From: Palsa-506 sp963836355
GTDB taxonomy: Bacteria; Actinomycetota; Actinomycetes; Streptosporangiales; Streptosporangiaceae
Assembly (NCBI GenBank): GCA_963836355.1
Contig: CAWIJO010000006.1
Coordinates: forward strand, 186,001-250,000
Direction of reading: 5' to 3'
Length of the DNA: 64,000 nucleotides
This document shows, in pieces, positions 32,370 through 41,375 of the stretch (its first letter is position 1; each line of letters begins with the position of its first letter). A model generated the notes under the pieces. That model searched no databases. It saw only the letters and a list, made by a program, of their open reading frames with translations, and was not told where the DNA came from. The position numbers and the translations under genes were made by a program.

Positions 32370-34052
32370 ATGAGCGCCAACACGGGGCCCGGTCGCTGCC
32401 GGGCGGCTATCACGGCCGCTGCCGCCGGCGCGATGCTTGCCGTGGCGGGCTGCAGCAATGCGGTGGAGTCCGGGAGCGTGAGCTCCGCGGGCGCGGGATC
32501 GCTGACCATCGCGGTGGACAACGGATCACCGACCCTGCAAGACAATTTCAGCCCGTTCTCGCCCAACCAGCGCAGCGGGACTCCCTACATGTACGAGCCG
32601 CTGGAGTACGTGAACCCGCTGAACGGCGCGTACACTCCGTTCCTCGCGACCGGGCATAGCTTCGCGGGCAACAAGACGCTGCGGTTCACCATCCGCAGCG
32701 GGGCGCGGTGGAGCGACGGCAAGCCGCTGACAGCCGCCGATGTCGTGTTTACCTTCAAGCTGCTGAAGCAGCACGCGGCGCTGGACAGCGCGGGCGTCTG
32801 GCAGCACCTATCCTCGGTCAGCGCCAGCGGTAACGCGGTGACCTTCCAGTTCAGCTCTGCCGATGTCCCGTTCGCGCAGGCCATCGCCCAGACGCTGATC
32901 GTGCCGCAGCACATCTGGTCCAAGGTCGCCAACCCGGTGACCTTTACTAACCCGCATCCGGTCGTTTCCGGCCCCTACAAGCTGCAATCTTTCAACCCGA
33001 ACCAGTACGTGCTGACCAGGAACTCCGACTGCTGGCAGGCCAGCCAGGCCAAGGTCGGCCAGCTCATCTTCCCGGCGCTAACCGGCAACCAGAGCTCACA
33101 GCTCGAGTTGGCTGCCGGCAACTACAGCTGGGCCAGCGTGTTCGTGCCGGACATCCGGCGCACCTGGGTGGCCACGGACCCGGCGCACAACAAGTTCTGG
33201 TTCCCGCCAGGCGGCACCATCTCGCTGTACCTCAACCTGGCCAAGTCCCCGTACCGCTCCCAGGCGTTCCGGCAGGCCCTCGCCTACGGCCTGGACAAGT
33301 CCGTGATCGCACAGCAGGCCGAAGACGGATATGTGCAGCCTGCCAGCCAGAGTGGCCTGCTGCTGCCCGGCCTGCGGGCCTGGCTGGACCGGTCGATGCC
33401 CAGCCGGGGGCAGATTCCGTACCAGCCGAAGCGGGCCGCGGCGCTGTTCGCCCGGGCCGGATACCACTCGGCCGGCCGGAAGCTGACCGGGCCGGGCGGC
33501 CAGGTCAAGATGACGATCATCACGCCCAGCGGCTTCACCGACTGGCTGCAGGGCGCGCAGGTCATCCAGCAGCAGCTCGGCAAACTGGGGATCGCGGTCT
33601 CGGTCCAGACCCCGCAGTACGCGGCCTACAACACCGACCTGCAGACCGGCCAGTTCGACGCGGCGATAGGTGCCTTCGGCGGCAGCGGCAACCCGTACCT
33701 CGACCTGAGCGGGCTGCTGAGCAGTTCGCTCACCGCCCCGGTCGGCAAGCCGGCCGCGAGCAACTTCGAGCGGTACCGGAGCCCGGCCACTGATCGGCTG
33801 CTGACCGCGCTGCAGTCGACGACCAGCCCGGAACGGCAGAAGCAGGACGTGTACGCACTGGAGCACGCCATGGTCACGCAGGTCCCGGTGGTCGCGCTGT
33901 TCTACGGCGCCACCTGGGGCGAGTACACCACCAACAGATTCACCGGCTGGCCGGACGCTGCCCACCCGTATGCCCCGCCGGCCCCGTACGGCTCCCCGCC
34001 GCCGGACCGGTCGACGCCGCTAATGATTATCACGCACCTGGCCGGGAGCTGA
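32370..34052 (+). CDS. Family-5 solute-binding lipoprotein of an ABC transporter
   Basis: A 560-residue SBP_bac_5 protein (DppA/OppA fold). It has a lipoprotein signal (TAAAAGAMLAVAGC, lipid on Cys28), the TLQDNFSPFS start of the mature fold, and RFTIRSGARWSDGKPLTAADVVFTF-type strands typical of the family. Although family 5 is named for peptides, many members bind oligosaccharides; with a LacI regulator and a GH39 glycosidase in the same operon, a plant-type oligosaccharide is more likely. AGGAGGCTAG precedes the ATG. Confidence 0.94.
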   Translation: MSANTGPGRCRAAITAAAAGAMLAVAGCSNAVESGSVSSAGAGSLTIAVDNGSPTLQDNFSPFSPNQRSGTPYMYEPLEYVNPLNGAYTPFLATGHSFAGNKTLRFTIRSGARWSDGKPLTAADVVFTFKLLKQHAALDSAGVWQHLSSVSASGNAVTFQFSSADVPFAQAIAQTLIVPQHIWSKVANPVTFTNPHPVVSGPYKLQSFNPNQYVLTRNSDCWQASQAKVGQLIFPALTGNQSSQLELAAGNYSWASVFVPDIRRTWVATDPAHNKFWFPPGGTISLYLNLAKSPYRSQAFRQALAYGLDKSVIAQQAEDGYVQPASQSGLLLPGLRAWLDRSMPSRGQIPYQPKRAAALFARAGYHSAGRKLTGPGGQVKMTIITPSGFTDWLQGAQVIQQQLGKLGIAVSVQTPQYAAYNTDLQTGQFDAAIGAFGGSGNPYLDLSGLLSSSLTAPVGKPAASNFERYRSPATDRLLTALQSTTSPERQKQDVYALEHAMVTQVPVVALFYGATWGEYTTNRFTGWPDAAHPYAPPAPYGSPPPDRSTPLMIITHLAGS

Positions 34053-34057
34053 GGATC

Positions 34058-34160
34058 TGGCGACCGAACCGAGACCGAATCTCGCGACCGAACCGAGACC
34101 AGAGCTGGCGACCGAATCTCGCGACGGACCCGAGACCCAAACCTGGTGACGGACCGAGAA
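34058..34160. repeat. Degenerate tandem repeat between binding-protein and permease genes
   Basis: About four imperfect copies of a unit related to GGCGACCGAACCGAGACC (clear at 34059 and 34083, weaker after 34105 and 34145) fill the 119-bp gap. It could form a transcript structure that lowers permease relative to binding-protein expression. Confidence 0.65.
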
Positions 34161-34171
34161 GGGACTGGCTG

Positions 34172-35152
34172 GTGCCATACCTAGCCCGGCGGGCGGCGAT
34201 CTTCGCGGCGACGCTGTGGGCGGCGGTCACGCTGAACTTCGTCATTCCGCGGCTGATGCCCGGCTCGCCCGCCGACGCCGCGCTGGCCAAATTCGCCGGC
34301 CAGGGCGGGATCACCCCGGCGCAGCGGCAGGCCGTGCAGGCCATGCTCGGCCTGCCGCACGGGAGCCTGATTCCCCAGTACGGGAGCTACCTAGCGGATA
34401 TCGCCCGGTTCAGGTTCGGGGTCTCCTACACCTATTTCCCGGAGTCCGTCGCCAGCCTGATCGGCCAGGCGCTGCCGTGGACGCTGGTCCTGGTCGGCAC
34501 GGCCACCGTGATCTCCTTCGCGGCCGGCACCGCGGTCGGCGTGCTCGCCGCCTGGCGCCGCGGCCGGGTACTCGACGCGGTGGCCACAGTCGGGTCCTCG
34601 TTCACCGCCGCGTTCCCGTACTTCTGGACCGCGATGCTGCTGCTGTTCCTGTTCGGGTTCACGCTCGGCTGGTTCCCGATCAAGGGCGCCTACGGCGCGG
34701 CGGCGTCGCCGCAGGCGAGCCTGCAGTTCGTCGGCGATGCCGCCTACCACAGCGTGCTGCCCGCGATCACGATCATCGCCTCGGTGCTTGGCGGCTGGGT
34801 GCTCAGCATGCGCAACAACATGATCAGCACCCTCGGCGCGGACTACGTGACGTTCGCCGAGGCCAACGGGCTGCGCGGGCGCACCGTGGCGCTGCGGTAC
34901 GCGGCGCGGAACGCGCTGCTGCCGAACATGACCCTGTTCGCGCTCGCCCTCGGGCTGGTCGTCAGCGGGTCGATCCTGACCGAGTACGTGTTCGGCTACC
35001 CGGGCGTCGGCTACCTGCTGGCGAACGCGATCTCCAACCGGGACTACCCGCTGCTGCAAGCCCTGTTCCTGGTGATCACCGTCAGCGTGCTTGTCGCTAA
35101 CTTCCTGGCCGACTCGCTCTACAGCTGGCTTGACCCGAGGGTGCGCCGATGA
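34172..35152 (+). CDS. ABC transporter permease, DppB-type
   Basis: A 326-residue inner-membrane permease with the DppB topology: N-terminal helix MPYLARRAAIFAATLWAAVT, a periplasmic loop, five further helices, and the EAA-type coupling loop TFAEANGLRGRTVALRYAARNALLPN. The GTG start follows GAAGGGA. The stop overlaps the start of the second permease (ATGA). It forms the membrane channel together with the 35149 product. Confidence 0.94.
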   Translation: MPYLARRAAIFAATLWAAVTLNFVIPRLMPGSPADAALAKFAGQGGITPAQRQAVQAMLGLPHGSLIPQYGSYLADIARFRFGVSYTYFPESVASLIGQALPWTLVLVGTATVISFAAGTAVGVLAAWRRGRVLDAVATVGSSFTAAFPYFWTAMLLLFLFGFTLGWFPIKGAYGAAASPQASLQFVGDAAYHSVLPAITIIASVLGGWVLSMRNNMISTLGADYVTFAEANGLRGRTVALRYAARNALLPNMTLFALALGLVVSGSILTEYVFGYPGVGYLLANAISNRDYPLLQALFLVITVSVLVANFLADSLYSWLDPRVRR

Positions 35153-36129
35153 CTGACCCCGGGGGTCCGCCGATGACTGCACCGTACTCAATCTCGCAGG
35201 CCGCGGGCGCCGGCACTGGCCTGGAAACGGCACTGCCGCCGCCAGTGCCGCAGCATGACGCGCCCGGATTGCCGCGTGCCGTGGTGGTCGCCCGGCGGGT
35301 GCTCGGCACGCTGTGGGCCGACCGGAAGGCCAGGGTCGGCCTCGTCGTGCTCGGCGCGCTGATCCTGGCGGCGCTACTCGCGCCGGTCATCGCGCCGTAC
35401 CCGCCCACCGACGCGAGCTTCCGTCCGGCGCTGCCGCCCGGCGGCTCGCACCTGCTCGGCACCACCGGCTCGGGTCAGGACACCCTCTCCCAGCTGCTGT
35501 GGGGCGCCCGGATTTCGCTGCTGGTCGGCTTCTGCGCGGGCGCGTTCGCCTCGGTCATCGGCGTCGTCGTCGGGCTGGTGGCCGGCTACCTGCCGGGTAT
35601 CGCGGACAACGCGCTGATGTTCGTGACGAACCTCGCGCTGGCGATCCCCGCGCTGCCGCTGATGATCGTGCTGGCGGTCTATCTGGCCGGCGGCGGCGTC
35701 AAGGTCATCGTGGTAGTGATCACGGTGACGGCCTGGGCCACCGGCGCGCGGGTGATCAGGAGCCAGGCCGCCACCTTGCGCAGCCAGGACTTCATCTCGC
35801 TCGCGCAGTTCGGCGGCGAGCGGCTGCACCGCATCGTGTTCCGCGAGCTGCTGCCCAACATGACGTCGCTGGTGGCAGCCAATTTCTTCGCTGCTGCCAC
35901 CGCGGCGGTACTGGGCGAGGCCGGCCTGGAGTTCCTCGGCCTCGGCGACCCGACGACGGTGAGCTGGGGCACGATGCTCTACTGGGCGCAGAATTCGGGC
36001 GCGCTGCTCACCGGCCAGTGGGTGCTCGTGCTCGCCCCCGGATTGTGCATCGCCCTGCTCGCGGCATCCCTGTCCCTGATCAACTTCGGCGTTGACGCGC
36101 TGTCCAACCCGAGGCTGCGGGAGAAGTGA
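35149..36129 (+). CDS. ABC transporter permease, DppC-type
   Basis: A 326-residue permease of the DppC/OppC type. An N-terminal cytoplasmic stretch of about 50 residues is followed by a helix (GLVVLGALILAALLAPVIAPYPPTD), the LLGTTGSGQDTLSQLLWGAR segment typical of this subfamily, and the coupling loop SLAQFGGERLHRIVFRELLPN. It overlaps both neighbours. It pairs with the DppB-type protein to form the transporter core. Confidence 0.94.
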   Translation: MTDPGGPPMTAPYSISQAAGAGTGLETALPPPVPQHDAPGLPRAVVVARRVLGTLWADRKARVGLVVLGALILAALLAPVIAPYPPTDASFRPALPPGGSHLLGTTGSGQDTLSQLLWGARISLLVGFCAGAFASVIGVVVGLVAGYLPGIADNALMFVTNLALAIPALPLMIVLAVYLAGGGVKVIVVVITVTAWATGARVIRSQAATLRSQDFISLAQFGGERLHRIVFRELLPNMTSLVAANFFAAATAAVLGEAGLEFLGLGDPTTVSWGTMLYWAQNSGALLTGQWVLVLAPGLCIALLAASLSLINFGVDALSNPRLREK

Positions 36130-37154
36130 TGGCTGAGCCAGCGATGACCCGGCCGGTGACGACGCAGCCGCTGCTGCAGGCCAAGGGACTGAACGTCGTC
36201 TACGAGCCGGCCCGCGGCAGCCGGATCTGGTCGGTCCGGGACGTGCGCATCGACCTCGCCGAGGGCGAGCTGGCCGGCCTGGTCGGGGAGTCAGGCTGCG
36301 GCAAGTCCACGCTCGGCTACGCGCTGACCCGCATGCTCCGGCCGCCGGCCCGGCTCGAGTCGGGCACGATCAGCTTCGGCGGCGAAGACCTGGCGTCGCT
36401 GGAAGGTGAGGAACTGCGGCAGCTGCGGCGCGGCGGCTTCGCGCTCGTGCCGCAGAGCGGGATGAACGCGCTGAGCCCGGTCCGGACGGTCGGAGCGCAT
36501 TTCCGTGATGTGCTGCGGACCGGTAAGAGCAGCGCCGGTGCTGCCGCGGCAAAGCAGGTGCAGCGCCGCGCGGCCGAACTGCTCGACCGGGTGCAGCTGC
36601 CAGCGGCGACCCTGCGCCGCTACCCGCATGAGCTGTCCGGCGGCATGCGGCAGCGGGCTGTCATCGCGATCGCACTGGCCCTTGACCCCCGGCTGGTCAT
36701 CTTCGACGAGCCAACCACCGCGCTCGATGTCATCGTGGCCGATGCCGTGCTGGGCACGATCAGGGAGCTGCAGGCCGAGGCCGGCTTTACCGCGCTGCTG
36801 ATCAGCCACGACCTCGGGCTGGTGCTGCGGGCGACCGACCGGGTGCTGGTCATGTACGCCGGGCGGATCGTCGAGGACCAGCCCGCGGCCAGCATGCTGG
36901 CCGATGCCCGGCACCCTTACAGCCAGGCGCTGCTGCGCTGCTACGGCGACCCGCGGGCGGATGAGGTGCACATCGAGGGCATCCCCGGCTCGCCACCTGA
37001 CCTGTCCATGCCGCCGGGCGGCTGCGCGTTCGGGCCGCGCTGCCCGCTGAGCGAGCGGGTATGCGAGGAAGCCGACCCCGGGCTGGCCCCGCTCGGCGGC
37101 GGGCTGGCGGCCTGCCACGTCGCGGTGCGGGAGGCAGGCCATGCCAGCCGATGA
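36129..37154 (+). CDS. ABC transporter ATP-binding protein, DppD-type
   Basis: A 341-residue ATPase with Walker A GESGCGKST, signature LSGGMRQR, Walker B LVIFDEPTTALD and the C-terminal oligopeptide-transporter motif ending CAFGPRCPLSERVCEE, whose cysteines in DppD proteins can bind a 4Fe-4S cluster. ATG at 36129 overlaps the previous stop (TGATG); a GTG three bases earlier is possible. It overlaps the next ATPase by 14 bp and forms a heterodimer with it. Confidence 0.93.
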   Translation: MAEPAMTRPVTTQPLLQAKGLNVVYEPARGSRIWSVRDVRIDLAEGELAGLVGESGCGKSTLGYALTRMLRPPARLESGTISFGGEDLASLEGEELRQLRRGGFALVPQSGMNALSPVRTVGAHFRDVLRTGKSSAGAAAAKQVQRRAAELLDRVQLPAATLRRYPHELSGGMRQRAVIAIALALDPRLVIFDEPTTALDVIVADAVLGTIRELQAEAGFTALLISHDLGLVLRATDRVLVMYAGRIVEDQPAASMLADARHPYSQALLRCYGDPRADEVHIEGIPGSPPDLSMPPGGCAFGPRCPLSERVCEEADPGLAPLGGGLAACHVAVREAGHASR

Positions 37155-38172
37155 CCGCATCAGCGAAACCAGGGCAGCCGACGGCACAAGGATGGGTAAC
37201 GGGCCAGCGGCGGCCAGCGTGGCGGCCGCGGCAGGCGGTCCCGTGCCAGCCTGCGAACGCACCACCGGCGACATTGCCGCGACGGCGGGAAAGGCGACCG
37301 CGGGAAAGGCGACCGCGGCAGACGCTGGCCTCGTGGTCACCGGCGCCGGGAAGGTCTACGCTCCGCGGCGCCGCGGAGAGCCGCCGGTGACCGCGCTGGG
37401 CGAGGTGTCGCTGGCCGTGCCGCCTGGCGCCGCGGTCGGCCTGGTCGGCGCGAGCGGCAGCGGCAAGAGCACCCTGGCCAGGCTGATCACCGGCCTGGAC
37501 CGGCCGAGCAGCGGAACCGTCACGTTCGACGGGCTGCGGGTCGACCGGCTGCGGCGCGGCGGCCTGCGGCAGTTCCGCAAGCACGTGCAGATGGTGTTCC
37601 AGGATCCATACGCGGCCCTCAACCCGCTGCACACCGTCGGCTACACACTGGCCCGGCCGGTCGCCAACTACCTGGGCCTGGGCGGCAGCCAGGCCACCGA
37701 GCGGGTCCGCGAGCTGCTTGGCACGGTCGGGCTGACCCCGGCCCGGCAGTTCGAGGAGAAGCTGCCGCACCAGCTTTCCGGCGGCCAGCGCCAGCGCGTC
37801 GTCATCGCGCATGCGCTGGCCAGCGAGCCGCGACTGATCATCGCCGACGAGCCGGTCTCGATGCTGGACGTGTCGCTGCGGGCAGGCGTGCTGCGGCTGT
37901 TGAACCAGCTCCGCGAGGACCGCGGCGTCGGCCTGCTGTATATCACCCACGACCTGCTCACCGCGCGGCTGGTCGCTGACGACCTGCTGGTGCTAAACGC
38001 CGGCCGGGTCGTCGAGCGCGGGCCGACCCGGCAGGTGCTGCGGCACCCGGCGGATCAGTACACCAGGCGGCTGCTGGCGGCACTGCCGAACCCGTTCGCG
38101 GGCTCTGCGATCCCGGCAGCTCAGCGCCACGCCGACCGCGATGCTCGCCGATCAGCTAAGGAGAACCGATGA
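37141..38172 (+). CDS. ABC transporter ATP-binding protein, DppF-type
   Basis: A 343-residue ATPase with an unusually long N-terminal stretch (about 65 residues, Ala/Thr-rich) before the fold begins at VVTGAGKVYAP. It has Walker A GASGSGKST, signature LSGGQRQR and Walker B LIIADEPVSMLD. It is the partner of the 36129 ATPase. Its stop overlaps the GH39 start (ATGA), tying sugar uptake to hydrolysis. An internal start would remove the odd extension but no better ribosome site is evident. Confidence 0.93.
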   Translation: MPADDRISETRAADGTRMGNGPAAASVAAAAGGPVPACERTTGDIAATAGKATAGKATAADAGLVVTGAGKVYAPRRRGEPPVTALGEVSLAVPPGAAVGLVGASGSGKSTLARLITGLDRPSSGTVTFDGLRVDRLRRGGLRQFRKHVQMVFQDPYAALNPLHTVGYTLARPVANYLGLGGSQATERVRELLGTVGLTPARQFEEKLPHQLSGGQRQRVVIAHALASEPRLIIADEPVSMLDVSLRAGVLRLLNQLREDRGVGLLYITHDLLTARLVADDLLVLNAGRVVERGPTRQVLRHPADQYTRRLLAALPNPFAGSAIPAAQRHADRDARRSAKENR

Positions 38173-40100
38173 CCAAGCCGGACCGCGCCGACGCAGCGCG
38201 TGCCGACTGGGAGAAACGCCTCGGCCCGCGCGGCGCCGCCGACCGCGGCGCCCCGTCCCTCGGTGCGGCGCCGGCCGGCAGCGCACCCAACGGCAGCGCA
38301 CCCAACGGCACCGAAGCTGACAGCCCACTGGCCGCGCCGGGCGGGCTGCGCGCCACGCCGGGCCGCGGCCACGTGATGCTGGACTGGGAGCCGGTGCCCG
38401 GCGCCGCCGGGTACCTGGTGCACCGGGCCGCCCGGCCGCGCGGGCCGTACCAGCCGCTTGACCACGGCGGCGGCGACGTGCTGGCGGTTCCGGCCGGCCC
38501 GTATGCGGACACCGCGCTGACCGGGCGCGAGCCCGCCTACTACGCGGTGGCGGCGATGAGCAGCATCGCTACGGCCGGGCCATTGTCCGAGCCGGTAGCG
38601 GCGGCCCCGGACGAGCAGGCCACCGGCCGGGTCACCGTCACCGTCGGCCGCCGGGCCGTCCGTGCGCTGCCGCGGCCATGGCAGCCGATGATCGGCTCCG
38701 AGCACCTGAGTCACCTGCTGCGCGAGGACACGATCGGCGGCCAGGTAATCGGCCGGGAACTGCTCGCCGCGCTGCGGATCGCGCGGGAGACCTTCGGCAT
38801 CCGCGCGGTCCGTGCGCACGGCATCCTCGGCGACGAGCTCGGGGTGTACCGGGAGGACGCCGCGGGCCGGCCGGTGCACGACTTCGCCGGGATCTTCCGG
38901 GTCTACGATCCGCTGCTCGCGGCGGATCTCCGGCCGGTCGTCGAGATCTCCTTCATGCCGCGTGACCTGGCCAGGGATCCGGGCCGGACGGTGTTCGGCT
39001 ACCAGGCCGTCATCTCTCCGCCGAAGGACTGGGATCGCTGGGCAGACCTGGTACGGGACCTGGTACGGCAGCTGATCGGCAGGTACGGCCGGGCCGAGGT
39101 GCTGGACAACTGGAGCTTCGAGGTGTGGAACGAGCCCAACCTTGAGGTGTTCTGGTCCGGCACCCCGGAGGAGTACTTCCGGCTCTATGACGTGACGGCC
39201 AGGGCGATCCGCTCGGTTCATCCCGGCCTGCGGATCGGCGGCCCTGCGTCCGCGGCAAGCGGCTGGATCGAGGAGTTCCTGGCGCACCTGGACGCGTCCG
39301 GTGCCCCGCTGGATTTCCTGTCCACGCACACCTACGGGAACTCGCCGCTGGACCTGCGTCCCGCGCTGGAAAGGCACGGCCGCGGGCAGCTGCCGATCTG
39401 GTGGACGGAGTGGGGTACCACCCCGACGCATTTCAACCGGGTCGGCGACACGGTGTTCGCGGCCGCGTTCCTGCTGCGCGGCATGCGGTCGGCGCTCGGC
39501 CGGGTCGGCGCGCTCTCGCACTGGGTCGCCTCCGACCACTTCGAGGAGCTTGGCGCCCCGGAGGAACTGTTCCACGGCGGGTTCGGCTTGCTATCTGTCG
39601 GGAACCTGCGCAAGCCGCGGTTCTGGGCACTGGCCGCGTTGGCCAGGCTCGGTGGCAGCGAGCTGGCCGTGCACATCGCCGGCGATGGCGCGTGGGGGCT
39701 GGTCGAAGCGCTCGCCGCCCGCGGCGGCGACGGCCGGATCGGTGTGCTGGTCTGGAACTCGACCCTGGATCAGAGCAAGGTGCACGGCGACCCGCTGCTG
39801 GGGCGCCGGGTCCGGCTGCGGATCTGCACCCGGCCTGGCACCGGGTACACCGTGAGCCATCACCGGGTCGATGCAGCACACTCCAACATCGTGGCGGAGT
39901 GGGAACAAATGCGCGGCACCGCACCGTGGCCGGACGGCCGGCAGTGGCAGCTGCTACGGGCGGCGAACACGCTGGCCGAACTGACCCCGCCGAAGACCCA
40001 CCCGGCCGGGCCCGGCAGGACAACCGGGACGGGCGGGCTGGACCTCGACTTCACCCTGCCGATGCCGGGGATCTCCTACGTCGAGCTGTCGCCGGCATAG
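38169..40100 (+). CDS. Glycoside hydrolase family 39 (beta-xylosidase-like)
   Basis: A 643-residue cytoplasmic retaining glycosidase. After a disordered leader a fibronectin-III-like domain (about residues 57-140) precedes the TIM barrel. The acid/base Glu322 is in SFEVWNEPNLEVFW and the nucleophile Glu414 in IWWTEWGTTP, both classic GH39 motifs. A C-terminal beta domain follows. GH39 enzymes act on beta-xylosides, alpha-iduronides and related linkages; xylo-oligosaccharides are plausible here. No signal peptide is present, consistent with cleaving imported oligosaccharides. Last gene of the lacI-linked operon. Confidence 0.92.
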   Translation: MTKPDRADAARADWEKRLGPRGAADRGAPSLGAAPAGSAPNGSAPNGTEADSPLAAPGGLRATPGRGHVMLDWEPVPGAAGYLVHRAARPRGPYQPLDHGGGDVLAVPAGPYADTALTGREPAYYAVAAMSSIATAGPLSEPVAAAPDEQATGRVTVTVGRRAVRALPRPWQPMIGSEHLSHLLREDTIGGQVIGRELLAALRIARETFGIRAVRAHGILGDELGVYREDAAGRPVHDFAGIFRVYDPLLAADLRPVVEISFMPRDLARDPGRTVFGYQAVISPPKDWDRWADLVRDLVRQLIGRYGRAEVLDNWSFEVWNEPNLEVFWSGTPEEYFRLYDVTARAIRSVHPGLRIGGPASAASGWIEEFLAHLDASGAPLDFLSTHTYGNSPLDLRPALERHGRGQLPIWWTEWGTTPTHFNRVGDTVFAAAFLLRGMRSALGRVGALSHWVASDHFEELGAPEELFHGGFGLLSVGNLRKPRFWALAALARLGGSELAVHIAGDGAWGLVEALAARGGDGRIGVLVWNSTLDQSKVHGDPLLGRRVRLRICTRPGTGYTVSHHRVDAAHSNIVAEWEQMRGTAPWPDGRQWQLLRAANTLAELTPPKTHPAGPGRTTGTGGLDLDFTLPMPGISYVELSPA

Positions 40101-40124
40101 CCGGCCTGGCCGGGCGGCGTCAGC

Positions 40125-40271
40125 TGCCAGCGCGAGGAGCCGAAGCGGCTGGCCTCGCTCGGGCTGGTGCGGGCGCACCCGGAGGCCCTGGGCCGGCGTC
40201 CGCGCACCCGCTATGGCATCACGCCGGAAGGCCTCGCCGTCCTGCGCCGCTGGCTGGCCGTGCCCGGCGCC
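40125..40271 (+). pseudogene. PadR-type winged-helix regulator fragment
   Basis: A 49-codon stretch reading REEPKRLASLGLVRAHPEAL then TRYGITPEGLAVLRRWLAV, which is the wing and recognition region of PadR-like regulators. There is no start codon and no N-terminal helices; it lies just after the GH39 stop. It breaks off where the oppositely oriented oxidoreductase fragment begins, suggesting a recombination junction at about 40271. Confidence 0.65.
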
Positions 40272-40560
40272 CATCGTGTTGACCGACAGGTGGGTGGCGC
40301 CGGCCGCCCGCCGGTAGGCGCGCTCGGACTGGGCGCCGAACCAGATCGGCACCGGCCGCTGTGCCGGCATCGGCGCGAGCCCGGCGCCGGTCACCCGCTC
40401 GTGGCTGCCCGTGTGGGTGACAGTCCGCGGTCCATAGCCGCCGTAGCAGCCCGACCTGCTCGGTCATCCGGTCACCGCGGTCGGCGAAGTTCTTGCCGAG
40501 CGCCTCGTACTCCACCGCGTTCCAGCCCAGGCCAGCGAGGCAGCTGCCAGCGGCACCGTC
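40265..40560 (-). pseudogene. LLM-class (luciferase-like, F420-dependent) oxidoreductase fragment
   Basis: Two out-of-frame parts of a luciferase-like monooxygenase-family protein. LAGLGWNAVEYEALGKNF and DRMTEQVGLLRRLW come first; then in another frame AQRPVPIWFGAQSERAYRRA followed by GATHLSVNTMG. About 100 of 300 residues remain, with neither end, so it cannot be functional. It lies antisense to the PadR fragment's side of the gap. Confidence 0.68.
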
Positions 40561-40601
40561 CGGCTCCCAGCGGCACTGTCCGGGCGGCATACTCTTGAGC
40601 C

Positions 40602-41375
40602 ATGCCCGATCCATCGCCCAGGACCTTGCGCGTGACCGCTCCCTCGCCGCCGGCCGGCGGCCCAGCCGAGTTCGACCTCACGGTGTGGCTGCCGGAATCA
40701 CGCAGCGGCCCGGGAGTGCTGCTGATCCAGGAGATCTACGGGGTCAGCGACTACATCCGGGCGGTCGGCGAGGACCTGGCCGGGCTCGGCTACGTGGTCG
40801 CCGCCCCGGACCTGTTCTGGCGGATCAAGCCCGGCCACCAGGCCAAGCACGACGAGGCGGGCCTAAAGGAGTCGCTGGAGGTCGGATCCCGCTTCGACGC
40901 CACCCAGGGCGTCGCCGACGCCACCGCCGCGTTGCACCACCTCGCCGCGCTGCCCGAGGTCACCGGCGGAACCGGCATCATTGGCTTCTGCCTCGGCGGT
41001 TCCATCGCCTACCTGGTCGCCGCGCAGGCCGAGATCGACGCCGCGGCGGCCGGCCTCGGCGCCCTGGTCTCGTTCTACGGCTCGCTGCTGCCCGACAACA
41101 CCGACGCGATGGGCCAGATCCGCGCCCCGACCCAGCTGCACTTCGGCGGCAGCGACCCGTATATCCCGCGGGACCAGGTCGCCAAGGTCGAGGAGGCCGC
41201 GGCCGGGCACCCGCACGTGGCGATGCACGTCGAGGAGGACGCCGGGCACGCCTTCCACAACCGGATGGCGCCCATGTTCCACCTGGCCGAGCCCGCCGCG
41301 CGGGCCTGGCGGCGCACCGAGAAGTTCTTGGCGCTGCACCTGCCCACCAGAGAGAAGGATTCATCGAGTTCCTGA
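40602..41375 (+). CDS. Dienelactone hydrolase family protein
   Basis: A 257-residue alpha/beta hydrolase of the DLH family. The nucleophile is Cys in IIGFCLGGSIAYL, with acid Asp in HFGGSDPYIP and His in DAGHAFHNR. LIQEIYGVSDYIRAVGEDLA is the usual oxyanion segment. Many such proteins hydrolyse unknown esters or lactones. It is immediately followed by, and overlaps, the helicase reading frame, which lacks an ordinary start and therefore probably depends on its translation. Confidence 0.93.
   Translation: MPDPSPRTLRVTAPSPPAGGPAEFDLTVWLPESRSGPGVLLIQEIYGVSDYIRAVGEDLAGLGYVVAAPDLFWRIKPGHQAKHDEAGLKESLEVGSRFDATQGVADATAALHHLAALPEVTGGTGIIGFCLGGSIAYLVAAQAEIDAAAAGLGALVSFYGSLLPDNTDAMGQIRAPTQLHFGGSDPYIPRDQVAKVEEAAAGHPHVAMHVEEDAGHAFHNRMAPMFHLAEPAARAWRRTEKFLALHLPTREKDSSSS

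Noticed and set aside
40850..40875. GGGCCTAAAGGAG resembling a DosR box
   Set aside because: It lies inside the dienelactone hydrolase coding sequence and lacks the second half-site; chance matches are expected in GC-rich coding DNA.
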